The notes beneath the pieces were generated by a model. That model had not been told where the DNA came from. It saw only the letters and a list, made by a program, of their open reading frames with translations, and did no database searches. Position numbers and translations under genes: made by a program. Shown one piece after another: positions 9,196 to 18,495 of a stretch of 64,000 bases of DNA. The stretch covers positions 62,001 through 126,000 of IMG/VR virus record IMGVR_UViG_3300036770_003657; one strand, given 5' to 3'. Every line of letters starts with the position of its first letter. Within the stretch, counting starts at the first letter, position 1. This DNA is from a virus.

Positions 9196-11120
9196 TTTTT
9201 AACCTTTTTAAATGTATCGTGCTTGGTAGTATATTTTTTCCAAAATTTTGGTGGAGGTCTGAGATCTTCTGTTGGAGTATCATTATTTGCTGGATGATAC
9301 CTATCATGCACGTCACGATCTAACCCAGGAAATTCATCATTTTTTACTGGCTTAAACTGTTTAGGTTCTAAACTTTCATGATGAGGATATGGTTCTGGAG
9401 TAGGTACTCGTCGTAATATACTAATTAAATCTATGGGGTCATCCTTAATATTTGGTACTGTAAAATCAGGAAGTTTATGAGTTTTTAAATATAATGGTAT
9501 TGTAGACTTTGCAGTAATTCTTGCTTCTTCTGATGTTTCAGCTGTAGCTGCTGTAGGACCATTCATATGAATAACTCCTGCTGTTTCAATAATTGCAGGA
9601 CCAGCTTTAGTTTCATTATTACCACCACTAGTTGTATAGACATGCCCTGTAACATTAATGTCTAAATTTCCTGTAATAGTTGTTCGTTGATCAATAAAAA
9701 AGTTTAAATCTACTCTGTTAGGAGTTGCTCCATTAACATCCTCAACTGGACTACTTGTATCTTCATCTGTGCTGCTAGGATCTTCGGGATCTTGTCTTGT
9801 AGAATCCCAAGGAGCAAATTTAGCACCACTAGCTCCATTACCTGCTGTTACACTAACACCATTTGCTATACGCACATCTAATCTTCCATCTATATTATGG
9901 GCATAATCAGTAGCATAATATTTTTTTACATCAGATTTTACAGTTTGTCTATATTCTTCTTCTATAGTCTCATCTTTACGACGCTTAATGTGTATTTTTT
10001 GATCTCTATCAATAATTAGATTATGATCCTTTTTTATATTTGTGTGCATTTCACCATGAACTTTAGTATTAAAATTACGACCAACTTCTAGATTGAAATC
10101 TCTATCACAATAAAAATTAAAATCTTTTTTTGTTCTAATATTAATACTGTCGGCACAAAATATATCCATTTTACCATCACTGGTTAATTCTATCCAAGCT
10201 GTGCCACGAGCATTACCTATATAAATTAAATCTTCAGTATTATGTAAAAGTATTTGATGACCAGTACGTGTACGTAATCTTATTAACTCGTTATGTAGTA
10301 ATGTTCTATCACCATTAAGTTCACCATCTTCTACAGCAGCATAATCAGGTGGACCTTCGCTGGCATTCTTAATGCGTAGAAATTTATCATCACCATCATC
10401 CATAACAAAACTACTACCGCCTAATCTACTAATTGGATATTTGGTAATTTCCCATTCATGTTTGCCCATTTTATGCCTAGGGCCATCTTTATCTACTGGT
10501 CCAGGTGTGCTAACACCAAACACTGAGCTGGGCCATTCTCTGCGGGCACTGCTGGTAGTAATGCCTCTAATATCATCTTTTAAAGTGCCTTGATCTCTAT
10601 ATATTTCTGTAAAAGGATGTTGTGGTTTTTTAATCTGTGTTGCATCTTTGGTAATGTTTAACTGTGCTTTTTTATTATATTCTGCAACCACTACTCTTTT
10701 TTCTATTCCATCTTCATGAATTTCAGTAGCAGCATATCCTGGCACCATAAAATTCATATTTTTGTCTTGTAAACATCCTATATAAAACCCGTGTGTGGGA
10801 TCACCATCTAGGAAAAAACATACTACAGTGGTTCCTACATCAGGTGGTATAGCCCAAAAACCATAACTTTTCTGTGTACCATCATATTCATTTACTTTGC
10901 TATTAAATTCTTCCCCAGTGACTCCCATAAAAGGGCTAATATAACGAACTGTGGCTAATTGTCCAGTACGTTTGCGGTCATTACCAACTTGTCTTAGTTT
11001 TTCTACTTGTAAAGTACCCATATAGTCAGGATCTAAATGACTGACTACTAGAGCCAGTATCATTCCATCTTCTCTACTTCCTGGGTCTGCCTCTTGGCTA
11101 GACCTATTCATTTCACTCAT
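9192..11120 (-). CDS. gp5: Baseplate central spike/hub protein gp5 without lysozyme domain
   Basis: 642 residues. Residues ~20-125 form the gp5 N-terminal OB-fold: an early GTLQVEKLRQVGND strand pair, then GFWAIPPDVGTTVVCFFLDG and GFYIGCLQD, typical of gp5/VgrG spike proteins. From ~330 to 430 there are regularly spaced short strands (HTNIKKDHNLIIDRDQKIHI) and then a C-terminal region like the triple beta-helix spike. I see no T4-lysozyme domain, whereas T4 gp5 carries one between the OB-fold and the helix; loss is common in marine T4-like phages. It starts 8 nt after the 800-residue protein and overlaps gp25 by 4 nt, so it belongs to the same leftward operon. Role: trimeric cell-puncturing tip that attaches to the hub. 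Confidence 0.88.
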   Translation of the reverse strand: MSEMNRSSQEADPGSREDGMILALVVSHLDPDYMGTLQVEKLRQVGNDRKRTGQLATVRYISPFMGVTGEEFNSKVNEYDGTQKSYGFWAIPPDVGTTVVCFFLDGDPTHGFYIGCLQDKNMNFMVPGYAATEIHEDGIEKRVVVAEYNKKAQLNITKDATQIKKPQHPFTEIYRDQGTLKDDIRGITTSSARREWPSSVFGVSTPGPVDKDGPRHKMGKHEWEITKYPISRLGGSSFVMDDGDDKFLRIKNASEGPPDYAAVEDGELNGDRTLLHNELIRLRTRTGHQILLHNTEDLIYIGNARGTAWIELTSDGKMDIFCADSINIRTKKDFNFYCDRDFNLEVGRNFNTKVHGEMHTNIKKDHNLIIDRDQKIHIKRRKDETIEEEYRQTVKSDVKKYYATDYAHNIDGRLDVRIANGVSVTAGNGASGAKFAPWDSTRQDPEDPSSTDEDTSSPVEDVNGATPNRVDLNFFIDQRTTITGNLDINVTGHVYTTSGGNNETKAGPAIIETAGVIHMNGPTAATAETSEEARITAKSTIPLYLKTHKLPDFTVPNIKDDPIDLISILRRVPTPEPYPHHESLEPKQFKPVKNDEFPGLDRDVHDRYHPANNDTPTEDLRPPPKFWKKYTTKHDTFKKVKK

Positions 11121-11128
11121 ATTTCTAC

Positions 11129-13531
11129 CTATAAAACATCACTGAAACCAGTTTGCTGTATTTCACGTGGACTATCTGGATCTTTTTGTTCTAATAATAT
11201 TGTAGGTTCTTCTGCACCATCAATATCTTGGTTAGGCATTCTGTTCATTTGTAAAGTTTGACTGAACAGACCTCTGTTAAATGTACTCTCTACTAAATTT
11301 ACTTTATAAACACCACTTATTGCTTGAACTGCTTTAGGTCCAGGAAAATCGTATACATGTCCATTTATATCTGTAGGATTTTTGAAATCTACACTAATAT
11401 AAATTTCAGTTCTTTCATAATTTATAGCACCATCACTATTAATATCATTATTACTAGTTCCAGTGTCAGTGTAATTCCCCCATCCGCTATCACCTAAATA
11501 AAAAGGATCTCCTAAAATTTTCATGTTTACATTAATCATGTCACCACCATTATATATGGCATCCATGAATTGTTTAGTTATTAAAGTACCTCGTTCTTGA
11601 GGCTGTATACCACCTAAGGATCTTTTAAGCTTAGTTTGGTCTTGTTGATTAAGTTGTTTAGTTTTATCATTACCACCTTTTGAACTACTAGGATTAGGAG
11701 GTGGTGCATTAGGTACTTCAGGGGTAGATACGGTGGCATTTTTATTTTTTTGTAGTTCATCTTCGTTACTAATATTACCGTCACTGGCTGTGGCCTTATA
11801 GAAACTATTCTGAAATAATATTTGAAAGTCTATAACATCTGTGTTTTTTCCAGTGTAAATGTAATCATAATGCTTAAGAGCATTCTTTTTGATATATTCT
11901 ACACCAACAGGTTTTTTAGCCACTTTACTAAATCTGCTGTGATGCACTTCAAATGGTATTATACTATATACAGTTACCACAGGATTACGACCAGTAGTTG
12001 GTATATTGCTTGTAGTTTCTAAAAGATATTGTTTGCTGCTTATTTTATACCATTGTATCATACCTTTTGGTTTAGAAATATTACCAGGTTTAAGTGCCTC
12101 TATACCATAATTACTGCTACTAATTATTTCATTTAAAATATTAGGTATTATTGTACTCTGTTTAAAATGTGCTGTACCTTTATCTTTTAATATTTTAATA
12201 TTACCACGTTTTAATACTTGGGCTGCATCATCCCATACTACATTATCTTCACCAAATATACCTTGTATTTTACGTCTATCTGTAAATCCTATACTAGCTT
12301 TACCTACATCATTTACGTTGTCTTTTTGAACATAATTATAACCATCATCACCTAATTCTACACCTAATGTTTTAAATATGTCTCCGCCCCCTCCCCCTCC
12401 TGCGGTTGTTGCTGTTTTAGGTCTACTATTGTCATCACCAGCACCACCTGTATTACGAGCTGAACTTGTACTTTTAGGAAATAATATTAATATTCGATCT
12501 GGTGTTGGAATGTCATTCTTTTTTGCTAGTTCTTGTAATGTTTTGTTATATATTGATTGCAAACTATAAGGACCAGTTTGTAACATTTCTTGAACGGTAG
12601 CACCTTGTAAATCCATATCCGTTTTGATCCTACTAATGGCATCACTATATGCTTCATCATTCCATGCTACTGCTTGTACTTCATATTGACTTCCACGTTC
12701 AGTTACACGCATTTGAATATTAGTGAGTTTTAAAGGAAAATGTCTTTTAGCCACTGCATAGTCTATAAAATGTGTATCTGGGCTATAGTGTCCTTTGAAT
12801 TCTAAAGTTAATAAAATAGGCATAATAACCCAATTTTCATACCCGTTACGTTTTGCTGCCATCATTAAGCTTTGAAAAAATAATCCTAAACTATAAGGTT
12901 CAAAAATATCAAAAGTCATTGTAGCAGCATTAGTATTCTTTGTGTGAACGTCTAAGCCCATTACACCATTTATTTTTACATTATCTATAAAAAAGTCAAA
13001 CTTACCTTCTGGGTTAGCATCTACACTCTTTTTGCTTGTACTACCATAGTCAGGTAAAGGTATTCTATTTTCAGGATCTGCACTAGCAGATTTAAAAATT
13101 ATATCACCTAATATGCCTTTTTTGTAACTTTCATCTGGAAAATTTACTTGATTTGGCGTTAATACACTCATGGTCCAATTATAATTTACACTGGCATAAT
13201 TTTGTAATATATTAGCAAATGGTCTTTCTTTTATATCTAATTCAATGACTTCTTCTTCAGCTAAGCCAGTTAATATTTTTGTTTTCGGTACATTAACTAA
13301 ACCACCTACTATACCTTGTGCTAGATCACTGATCACTTGTCCAGGTACTTTGTTTACTACTTGGCTTAAATCACCGTTGGGCAGTTGTTTTAGTTTATCT
13401 AATTGTCCACCTAAATTTTGAGCAGCATTTTTTAAGCCCCCTACTACATTGGTGTTACCTAATGTTTTGACAACTGCTGCACCAGCTGCGGCTACTACTG
13501 CACCTTTTACAATATTATTCAATAAGGCCAT
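11129..13531 (-). CDS. Large baseplate hub-associated structural protein (gp27-like role suspected)
   Basis: 800 residues, lying between gp53 and gp5. The N-terminal ~80 residues are Ala/Gly/Val-rich with a short hydrophobic stretch (about residues 9-23). Residues ~105-330 contain a well-structured domain with PFANILQNYASVNYNWTMSV and FEPYSLGLFFQSLMMAAKRN. A Gly-rich linker (six consecutive Gly, near residue 385) separates the halves. Near the C-terminus is GPKAVQAISGVYKVNLVEST followed by FNRGLFSQTLQMNRMPNQD, a pattern I associate with hub proteins that contact the spike. Adjacency to gp5 suggests it does the job of T4 gp27, the trimeric platform that holds gp5, but it is about twice as long and I cannot show homology by eye. 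Structural protein: confident; exact identity: tentative. Confidence 0.6.
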   Translation of the reverse strand: MALLNNIVKGAVVAAAGAAVVKTLGNTNVVGGLKNAAQNLGGQLDKLKQLPNGDLSQVVNKVPGQVISDLAQGIVGGLVNVPKTKILTGLAEEEVIELDIKERPFANILQNYASVNYNWTMSVLTPNQVNFPDESYKKGILGDIIFKSASADPENRIPLPDYGSTSKKSVDANPEGKFDFFIDNVKINGVMGLDVHTKNTNAATMTFDIFEPYSLGLFFQSLMMAAKRNGYENWVIMPILLTLEFKGHYSPDTHFIDYAVAKRHFPLKLTNIQMRVTERGSQYEVQAVAWNDEAYSDAISRIKTDMDLQGATVQEMLQTGPYSLQSIYNKTLQELAKKNDIPTPDRILILFPKSTSSARNTGGAGDDNSRPKTATTAGGGGGGDIFKTLGVELGDDGYNYVQKDNVNDVGKASIGFTDRRKIQGIFGEDNVVWDDAAQVLKRGNIKILKDKGTAHFKQSTIIPNILNEIISSSNYGIEALKPGNISKPKGMIQWYKISSKQYLLETTSNIPTTGRNPVVTVYSIIPFEVHHSRFSKVAKKPVGVEYIKKNALKHYDYIYTGKNTDVIDFQILFQNSFYKATASDGNISNEDELQKNKNATVSTPEVPNAPPPNPSSSKGGNDKTKQLNQQDQTKLKRSLGGIQPQERGTLITKQFMDAIYNGGDMINVNMKILGDPFYLGDSGWGNYTDTGTSNNDINSDGAINYERTEIYISVDFKNPTDINGHVYDFPGPKAVQAISGVYKVNLVESTFNRGLFSQTLQMNRMPNQDIDGAEEPTILLEQKDPDSPREIQQTGFSDVL

Positions 13532-13532
13532 G

Positions 13533-13832
13533 TTATATTCCTAGTACCCTTATTAGACTGCTTTTTTTTGGCAAATAGATTTGTACACCAGGAACAAAAT
13601 CAAATATAGGATCTTGTAGTACATTTAAATTTCTTTGTATGAAGACCCACCATAATGATGGTGTTCCATAGATATCAAAAGCCAATAAGTCAGGCCTTAG
13701 GGCATATTGACTTTCTATAGTATATAAGAAGTCATCACTCTCTGCACTAACTGGCCTAATACTTAAAATATCTAAAGCATTATTTGTTATTAAAGTATCG
13801 AAATATGGACTATTTGAAGTATATGTGGCCAT
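13533..13832 (-). CDS. gp53: Baseplate wedge protein gp53
   Basis: 99 residues. It carries the gp53 core: SPYFDTLI near the N-terminus, a central YALRPDLLAFDIYGTPSLWW (about residues 44-63), then VFIQRNLNVLQDPIFDFVPG and a LysM-like end (GVQIYLPKK). In T4, gp53 joins gp6 and gp25 in the wedge core and allows wedges to associate around the hub. T4 gp53 is 196 aa; this short form keeps mainly the LysM-like half. Its ATG overlaps the preceding stop by one base (TAATG) and the next gene starts 1 nt after its stop, so it is expressed as part of the baseplate operon. Confidence 0.85.
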   Translation of the reverse strand: MATYTSNSPYFDTLITNNALDILSIRPVSAESDDFLYTIESQYALRPDLLAFDIYGTPSLWWVFIQRNLNVLQDPIFDFVPGVQIYLPKKSSLIRVLGI

Positions 13833-14821
13833 TAGATAAATCCGTCCTTTACATATCCACCATTTACAAATGTTTCTAAACTAAATTTTCTAACTCTTGT
13901 TCTACTATAAATTGGTAATAGTGTCATGTTTAATGTACTTTGAGTAGGAACATGGCTATCATTTTCAGTATTGATATTAGCACTGCCTGAACTAGCATTA
14001 CTATTTGGTGATTTACCTCCACCTGAAAGTACATTAGCTATATTTGCCACGCTTTTCATAGCTGCTGCTGCTTGTGTGGCACCTGCTGCACTGGCTATCC
14101 CTGCCATAGTATTGGCTAGACCTCCAATTGAACCAGTAGGATCACCGCCTCCAAAATTTCCTACACTTGTACCTATACCATTTATATTAGTTCTTATATA
14201 ATCAACCTCTTTGGGTAATGTCATGCTAAAACTTTTTACTACTACAGGCACATCTCTAAAAACAAAATCACCATAAGCATTAAAATAAAGTAGGATTGGT
14301 GGATTACCTGCACGTTGATCAGGACCCACAAACATTTTAGTCACACTGCGTAAAAAATGAACACAGGACAACCAATATCTAGCCTGTACAGCATCTTCAA
14401 CATAAAAATCACCACTTACACTGATTTCACTAACTCTACTATTAGCATAACTGACAAATTGATAATTTTGATGTGTAACTGGGCTTTCTGTATAATTTGC
14501 TGTAGAATTAATACTGATCGTGGGAGTATAAGGAAAAATTAGCCCACCTGCTTCTTTTAAAGGAGTAAATACTGGACTACCTGCAAACTCCGCTACGTCA
14601 TTGGGAAAACTTAATCTAACACGCCAGTCAGCAGCATCACCTCCTGCACCTTGTTGTGGCTTAGTGTCTGCTTTTGGTGTAAAGGCTTCGGCATTTAATG
14701 GAATATTAACACTTCGTAAAGCACTGGCTAGCCCACCAGCAGCGCCGTTAACTGCACCGGCTAATCCACTGGCGGCTCCTGATATTGCTTCTGCTACGCT
14801 AGGTAATCCTGGTATTGGCAT
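13832..14821 (-). CDS. gp48: Baseplate-tail tube junction protein, gp48-like
   Basis: 329 residues and the first gene of the leftward baseplate operon. The N-terminus is an Ala/Gly-rich helix-prone segment (SVAEAISGAASGLAGAVNGA). Residues ~65-205 form a tail-tube-like beta domain with DWRVRLSFPND, GLIFPYTPTISI, SVSGDFYVEDAVQARYW and PILLYFNAYGDFVFRDVPVV. A low-complexity Gly/Ser/Asn linker follows, and then a conserved end (YSRTRVRKFSLETFVNG). In T4, gp48 and gp54 cap the baseplate dome and start tube polymerisation; position beside gp53 and the tube-like fold favour gp48, with gp54 as the alternative. The mRNA has a good ribosome site (AAGGGGA) 6-7 nt before ATG, and a late promoter lies just upstream. 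Confidence 0.72.
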   Translation of the reverse strand: MPIPGLPSVAEAISGAASGLAGAVNGAAGGLASALRSVNIPLNAEAFTPKADTKPQQGAGGDAADWRVRLSFPNDVAEFAGSPVFTPLKEAGGLIFPYTPTISINSTANYTESPVTHQNYQFVSYANSRVSEISVSGDFYVEDAVQARYWLSCVHFLRSVTKMFVGPDQRAGNPPILLYFNAYGDFVFRDVPVVVKSFSMTLPKEVDYIRTNINGIGTSVGNFGGGDPTGSIGGLANTMAGIASAAGATQAAAAMKSVANIANVLSGGGKSPNSNASSGSANINTENDSHVPTQSTLNMTLLPIYSRTRVRKFSLETFVNGGYVKDGFI

Positions 14822-14839
14822 ATTGTTCCCCTTGGCAAA

Positions 14840-14847
14840 TATTTATT
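14840..14847 (-). promoter_or_regulatory. Late promoter AATAAATA for the leftward baseplate operon
   Basis: On the minus strand AATAAATA lies 19-26 nt before the ATG of the gp48-like gene and matches the T4 late consensus TATAAATA at 7 of 8 positions. Its last base on the plus strand is also the first base of the -35 element of the rightward sigma-70 promoter, so the two promoters touch. Confidence 0.65.
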
Positions 14848-14875
14848 TGACTTTTAAATGTGTGTAGTTTATAAT
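14847..14875 (+). promoter_or_regulatory. Consensus sigma-70 promoter for gp55-gp47-gp46
   Basis: TTGACT (14847-14852), a 17-nt spacer and TATAAT (14870-14875) form an almost perfect host-type promoter pointing at gp55, whose ATG is at 14898. A strong ribosome site AGGAGAGG (14882-14889) follows. It is therefore readable by unmodified host RNA polymerase, consistent with making the late sigma factor and recombination nuclease before late transcription. Spacer and both hexamers are directly visible; timing is inferred. Confidence 0.8.
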
Positions 14876-14897
14876 AACTTTAGGAGAGGACTACTCA

Positions 14898-15719
14898 ATG
14901 AGTGTAAATTATCTTAATAACAAAGATTTACTAGAAGAAATACATAAAAGCAAGAATACTTACAGCAGTTTTAGTAAGCCAGAATATCATCAATATGATA
15001 TTATTTTGACTAGTTTGGATAAAATTAATATCAGAACCGTAGCTGAGGCCAAACGAAATCGTGCTAAACGTTTAGGTGATCAGGATTATCAGCGTCGTAA
15101 AGAAGCAGGTGAAAAGGTCAAACAGGCTGAATGTGAAGTTGATTATAAAAAAATGGCTAAGACTGACTTGATTTTTAGGATTATGACCTATGAACATATT
15201 CCTGTGAATAAAACTAGAAAAAAGAATCAAAAAACTGAAGCAGATGGACACGATCGTGTAAACTTTCCCCCGTTCCAACATTGGAAGTTTGATGAAAATG
15301 ATGAACTAATCTGCGTTGGAAAAAGTCATTGGAAGGGCGGAGTAAAAAGTGGTAAGTTTAATAAGGATCATGGCCAAATAACTAATACTCTTGCTCGTAT
15401 GTACATGAAGCTATGTGAACGTTATGCTACCCGTGGCAACGTTCGTGGCTACACTTACAATGATGAAATGAGAGCACAGGCCATACTACAACTCACACAA
15501 GTAGGACTACAATTTAATGAAGCCAAATCGAACAATCCTTTTGCTTATTTTACTGCTGCTGTTACTAATAGTTTTGTTCGAATAATTAATATTGAAAAAC
15601 GTAACCAAAATATTAGGGATGATATTTTAGAGATGAATGATATGACACCTAGTTATACTAGAACTAGCAATGCTGAACACACAGCCAGCTTGAAACGGTA
15701 TGAAAGAGAAGAGGAATGA
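14898..15719 (+). CDS. gp55: Late-transcription sigma factor gp55
   Basis: 273 residues. gp55 is the phage sigma subunit that recognises TATAAATA late promoters, working with the sliding clamp and gp33. The diagnostic region-2-like core is NPFAYFTAAVTNSFVRIINI (about residues 213-232) followed by EKRNQNIRDDILE. Upstream helices (ITNTLARMYMKLCERYATRG, then MRAQAILQLTQVGLQF) fit conserved sigma region 2. T4 gp55 is 185 aa; here there is an extra ~90 residues, including FPPFQHWKFDENDELICVGK and SHWKGGVKSGKF, that I do not recognise from T4. It is driven by a sigma-70 promoter, has a strong SD, and overlaps gp47 by ATGA. Its target motifs occur throughout the window. Confidence 0.9.
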   Translation: MSVNYLNNKDLLEEIHKSKNTYSSFSKPEYHQYDIILTSLDKINIRTVAEAKRNRAKRLGDQDYQRRKEAGEKVKQAECEVDYKKMAKTDLIFRIMTYEHIPVNKTRKKNQKTEADGHDRVNFPPFQHWKFDENDELICVGKSHWKGGVKSGKFNKDHGQITNTLARMYMKLCERYATRGNVRGYTYNDEMRAQAILQLTQVGLQFNEAKSNNPFAYFTAAVTNSFVRIINIEKRNQNIRDDILEMNDMTPSYTRTSNAEHTASLKRYEREEE

Positions 15720-16726
15720 GTTTATTTAAAAAGGCTGCATTTTTTACAGACATACACTTTGGTCTAAAATCTAACAGTCAAGTACATAATCAAGACTGTG
15801 AAGATTTTGTAGATTGGTTTATTAAAACAGCAAAAGAGAATGGTTGTGATACTGGGTTTTTTCTTGGTGACTGGCATCATAATCGTAATAGTCTTAATAT
15901 TGTTACTATGGATTACAGCCTTAGAAGTTTAGAAAAACTGGGCCAAGCATTTGATCAGTTCTACTTCTTTCCTGGTAATCATGATCTTTACTATAAAGAT
16001 AAACGTGATATTCATAGTGTGGAGTTTGGCAAATATATACCAGGTATCACCGTTGTACACAAACCTATGACACAGGGTGAAGTTACTATGTGTCCTTGGC
16101 TTGTGGGTGATGAGTGGAAAACTGTAGGTAAGAAAGATGCACGTTATATCTTTGGACATTTTGAACTGCCCAGTTTCTTTATGAATGCTATGGTACAAAT
16201 GCCTGATCATGGTGAAATACAATTGAGCCAATTTAAAAAATATGAAATTGGCCTGAGTGGACATTTTCATAAACGTCAAAATAAACAGAACATGCACTAT
16301 ATTGGCAATGCCTTTCCACATAACTATGCTGATGCTTGGGATGATGACCGAGGTATGATGATCTTAGAGTGGGGTGGCGAGCCAGAATATCATGCTTGGC
16401 CCAATCAACCTACTTTTAGAACTATCTCATTGAGTAGGCTCATTGATGAAAAAGATATACTAATCAAACCTAAACAACATCTTAGAGTAACATTGGACAT
16501 ACCTATTAGTTATGAGGAGGGCAGTTTGATCAAAGAAGATTTTATTGGAAACTATGACATTCGTGAACTTACACTGATTCCTGAAAAGCGTGATGTTGAA
16601 ATCAATAGCGATTTAGAAATTACAGCGTTTGAAAGTTTAGACCAAATTGTAATAAATCAGTTGACAAGTTTAGAAAGTGACACGTATAATATTAAACTTC
16701 TTATGGATATCTATAAAAATATATGA
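15716..16726 (+). CDS. gp47: Recombination endonuclease subunit gp47 (SbcD/Mre11-like)
   Basis: 336 residues, near the T4 length (339). This is the metallophosphoesterase subunit of the gp46/47 complex, which resects DNA ends for recombination-dependent replication and host DNA breakdown. The catalytic motifs are in order: TDIHFG (11-16), GDWHHNRN (51-58), GNHD (87-90), FGHFE (146-150) and SGHFHK (181-186), supplying the Asp/His/Asn metal ligands. The ATG overlaps the gp55 stop by 4 nt, and its own stop overlaps gp46 by 4 nt (ATGA), so the two subunits are probably made in step. Confidence 0.96.
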   Translation: MSLFKKAAFFTDIHFGLKSNSQVHNQDCEDFVDWFIKTAKENGCDTGFFLGDWHHNRNSLNIVTMDYSLRSLEKLGQAFDQFYFFPGNHDLYYKDKRDIHSVEFGKYIPGITVVHKPMTQGEVTMCPWLVGDEWKTVGKKDARYIFGHFELPSFFMNAMVQMPDHGEIQLSQFKKYEIGLSGHFHKRQNKQNMHYIGNAFPHNYADAWDDDRGMMILEWGGEPEYHAWPNQPTFRTISLSRLIDEKDILIKPKQHLRVTLDIPISYEEGSLIKEDFIGNYDIRELTLIPEKRDVEINSDLEITAFESLDQIVINQLTSLESDTYNIKLLMDIYKNI

Positions 16727-18495
16727 TTAAGATAAAAGACTTAACCGTTAGAAATTTTATGAGCGTGGGTAATAATACTCAGGCTGTAGATTTTTGTAAG
16801 GAACAACTGACATTGGTCTTAGGCGAGAATCTGGACCAGGGTGGTGATGACAGTGGCAGTCGTAATGGTACAGGTAAAACTACCATCATTAATGCTCTAA
16901 GCTACGCTCTTTTTGGACAGGCACTGACCAACATCAAGAAAGATAATCTCGTCAACAAGACCAATAATAAAAATATGTTGGTCACGCTGAACTTTGAAAA
17001 AAATGGCACTACCTATAAAGTAGAACGTGGACGTAGGCCCAATGTTTTTAAGTTCTATATCAATGGTGAAGAACAGGAAATCATTGATGAAAGTCAAGGT
17101 GATGTAAGAGAAACACAGAAAGATTTAGATGATCTACTGGGTATGACGCACGATATGTTTAAAAATATCGTTGCTCTAAATACCTACACAGAACCTTTTC
17201 TCAGTATGAGGGCTGCTGACCAACGTATGATCATTGAGCAATTGCTGGGCATTACCTTACTCAGTGAAAAAAGTGATGCACTAAAAGAATTAGTTAGACA
17301 AAGTAAGGAAGCCATACAGCAAGAAACTGCCAACATTGAAGCCACTAAGAAAAGTAATGATCGTATTGAGCAAAGTATTCTTAGCCTACAATCAAAACAG
17401 AGGGCTTGGAGTAAGCAGCAACAAGATGATATTGAAAAATTGGCATCTAATATTGAGGAACTACAAAATATAGATATTGAGGAAGAATTAGGACAGCATA
17501 AACGCCTTAAAAGTTATCTTGACCTAAGTAATCGTATCAGTAGTTTGAACAAGGAAAGTGCTACTCTTGAGACTGCTCTAATGCAGGCTGAAAAAAATTG
17601 GAAGAAGTTTGTTAAGGAAGTAGAAGACTTGGCCACTCATAATTGTCCCAAGTGTAACAATCCAATTCACGATGCCCAACATAAAGAAATGAAAAAGGCT
17701 GCTCAAAAAAGTGTAAGTGAATCAGCCCTATATATGGAAAGTGTAGGACAAAAATTAGAACTTGTCGTCAGTGAACTAAATGAAATTGGTGATATAAATG
17801 GTAGACCAGAAACTTTTTATGACACTGTGGAAGAGGCTCTAAAGCATCAAAACAATCTTAAAACATTAGAAGATGCTCTAGTACGACGCAGTGAAGAAAC
17901 TGATCCATATCAAGAACAAATTGATGAACTACGCAATACAGCCATGGAAGAAATCAATTGGGATCGTGTCAATGAACTCACTGCTATAAAAGATCATCAA
18001 GAATTTTTAATTAAGTTGTTGACCAGCAAGGATAGTTTTATTCGTAAAAAGATTATTGATCAAAACTTGAACTATCTCAATAATAGGCTAAGTTATTATT
18101 TGGATCGTATGGGCTTACCACATCAAGTATTATTTCAGAATGATCTTACTGTGGAAATTACACAGTTAGGACAGGACTTAGATTTTGATAATTTAAGCAG
18201 AGGTGAACGCAATAGATTAATCTTAGGACTAAGTTGGGCATTTAGAGATGTATGGGAAAGTTTATATCAGAATATTAATTTGTTATTCATTGATGAACTT
18301 ATTGACAACGGATTAGATTCAAGTGGGGTAGAAAGTGCTCTTGCTGTGTTGAAAAAGATGGCCAGAGAGCGTAATAAAAATATCTACTTGATCAGTCATA
18401 AGGATGAACTACAGGGTAGAGTAAACAATGTACTCAAGGTCATTAAAGAAAATGGATATACCAGTTATGCTACAGACTTGGAGATCATAGACTGA
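16723..18495 (+). CDS. gp46: Recombination endonuclease subunit gp46 (SbcC/Rad50-like ATPase)
   Basis: 590 residues (T4 gp46 is 560). SMC-type ATPase partner of gp47. Walker A GSRNGTGKTT at 45-54; a long coiled coil from ~180 to ~440 interrupted by a zinc hook CPKC at 308-311; ABC signature LSRGE at 491-495; Walker B LLFIDEL at 520-526; H-loop ISHK at 557-560. All key residues are present, so the complex should be active. The stop overlaps the next small gene as TGATG. No intron or intein interruption is seen even though an endonuclease gene lies shortly downstream. Confidence 0.96.
   Translation: MIKIKDLTVRNFMSVGNNTQAVDFCKEQLTLVLGENLDQGGDDSGSRNGTGKTTIINALSYALFGQALTNIKKDNLVNKTNNKNMLVTLNFEKNGTTYKVERGRRPNVFKFYINGEEQEIIDESQGDVRETQKDLDDLLGMTHDMFKNIVALNTYTEPFLSMRAADQRMIIEQLLGITLLSEKSDALKELVRQSKEAIQQETANIEATKKSNDRIEQSILSLQSKQRAWSKQQQDDIEKLASNIEELQNIDIEEELGQHKRLKSYLDLSNRISSLNKESATLETALMQAEKNWKKFVKEVEDLATHNCPKCNNPIHDAQHKEMKKAAQKSVSESALYMESVGQKLELVVSELNEIGDINGRPETFYDTVEEALKHQNNLKTLEDALVRRSEETDPYQEQIDELRNTAMEEINWDRVNELTAIKDHQEFLIKLLTSKDSFIRKKIIDQNLNYLNNRLSYYLDRMGLPHQVLFQNDLTVEITQLGQDLDFDNLSRGERNRLILGLSWAFRDVWESLYQNINLLFIDELIDNGLDSSGVESALAVLKKMARERNKNIYLISHKDELQGRVNNVLKVIKENGYTSYATDLEIID

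Noticed and set aside
9192-11120. Lysozyme domain in gp5
   Set aside because: After the OB-fold the chain passes to beta-helix-type strands; the Glu-Asp-Thr catalytic arrangement of T4 lysozyme is not seen.
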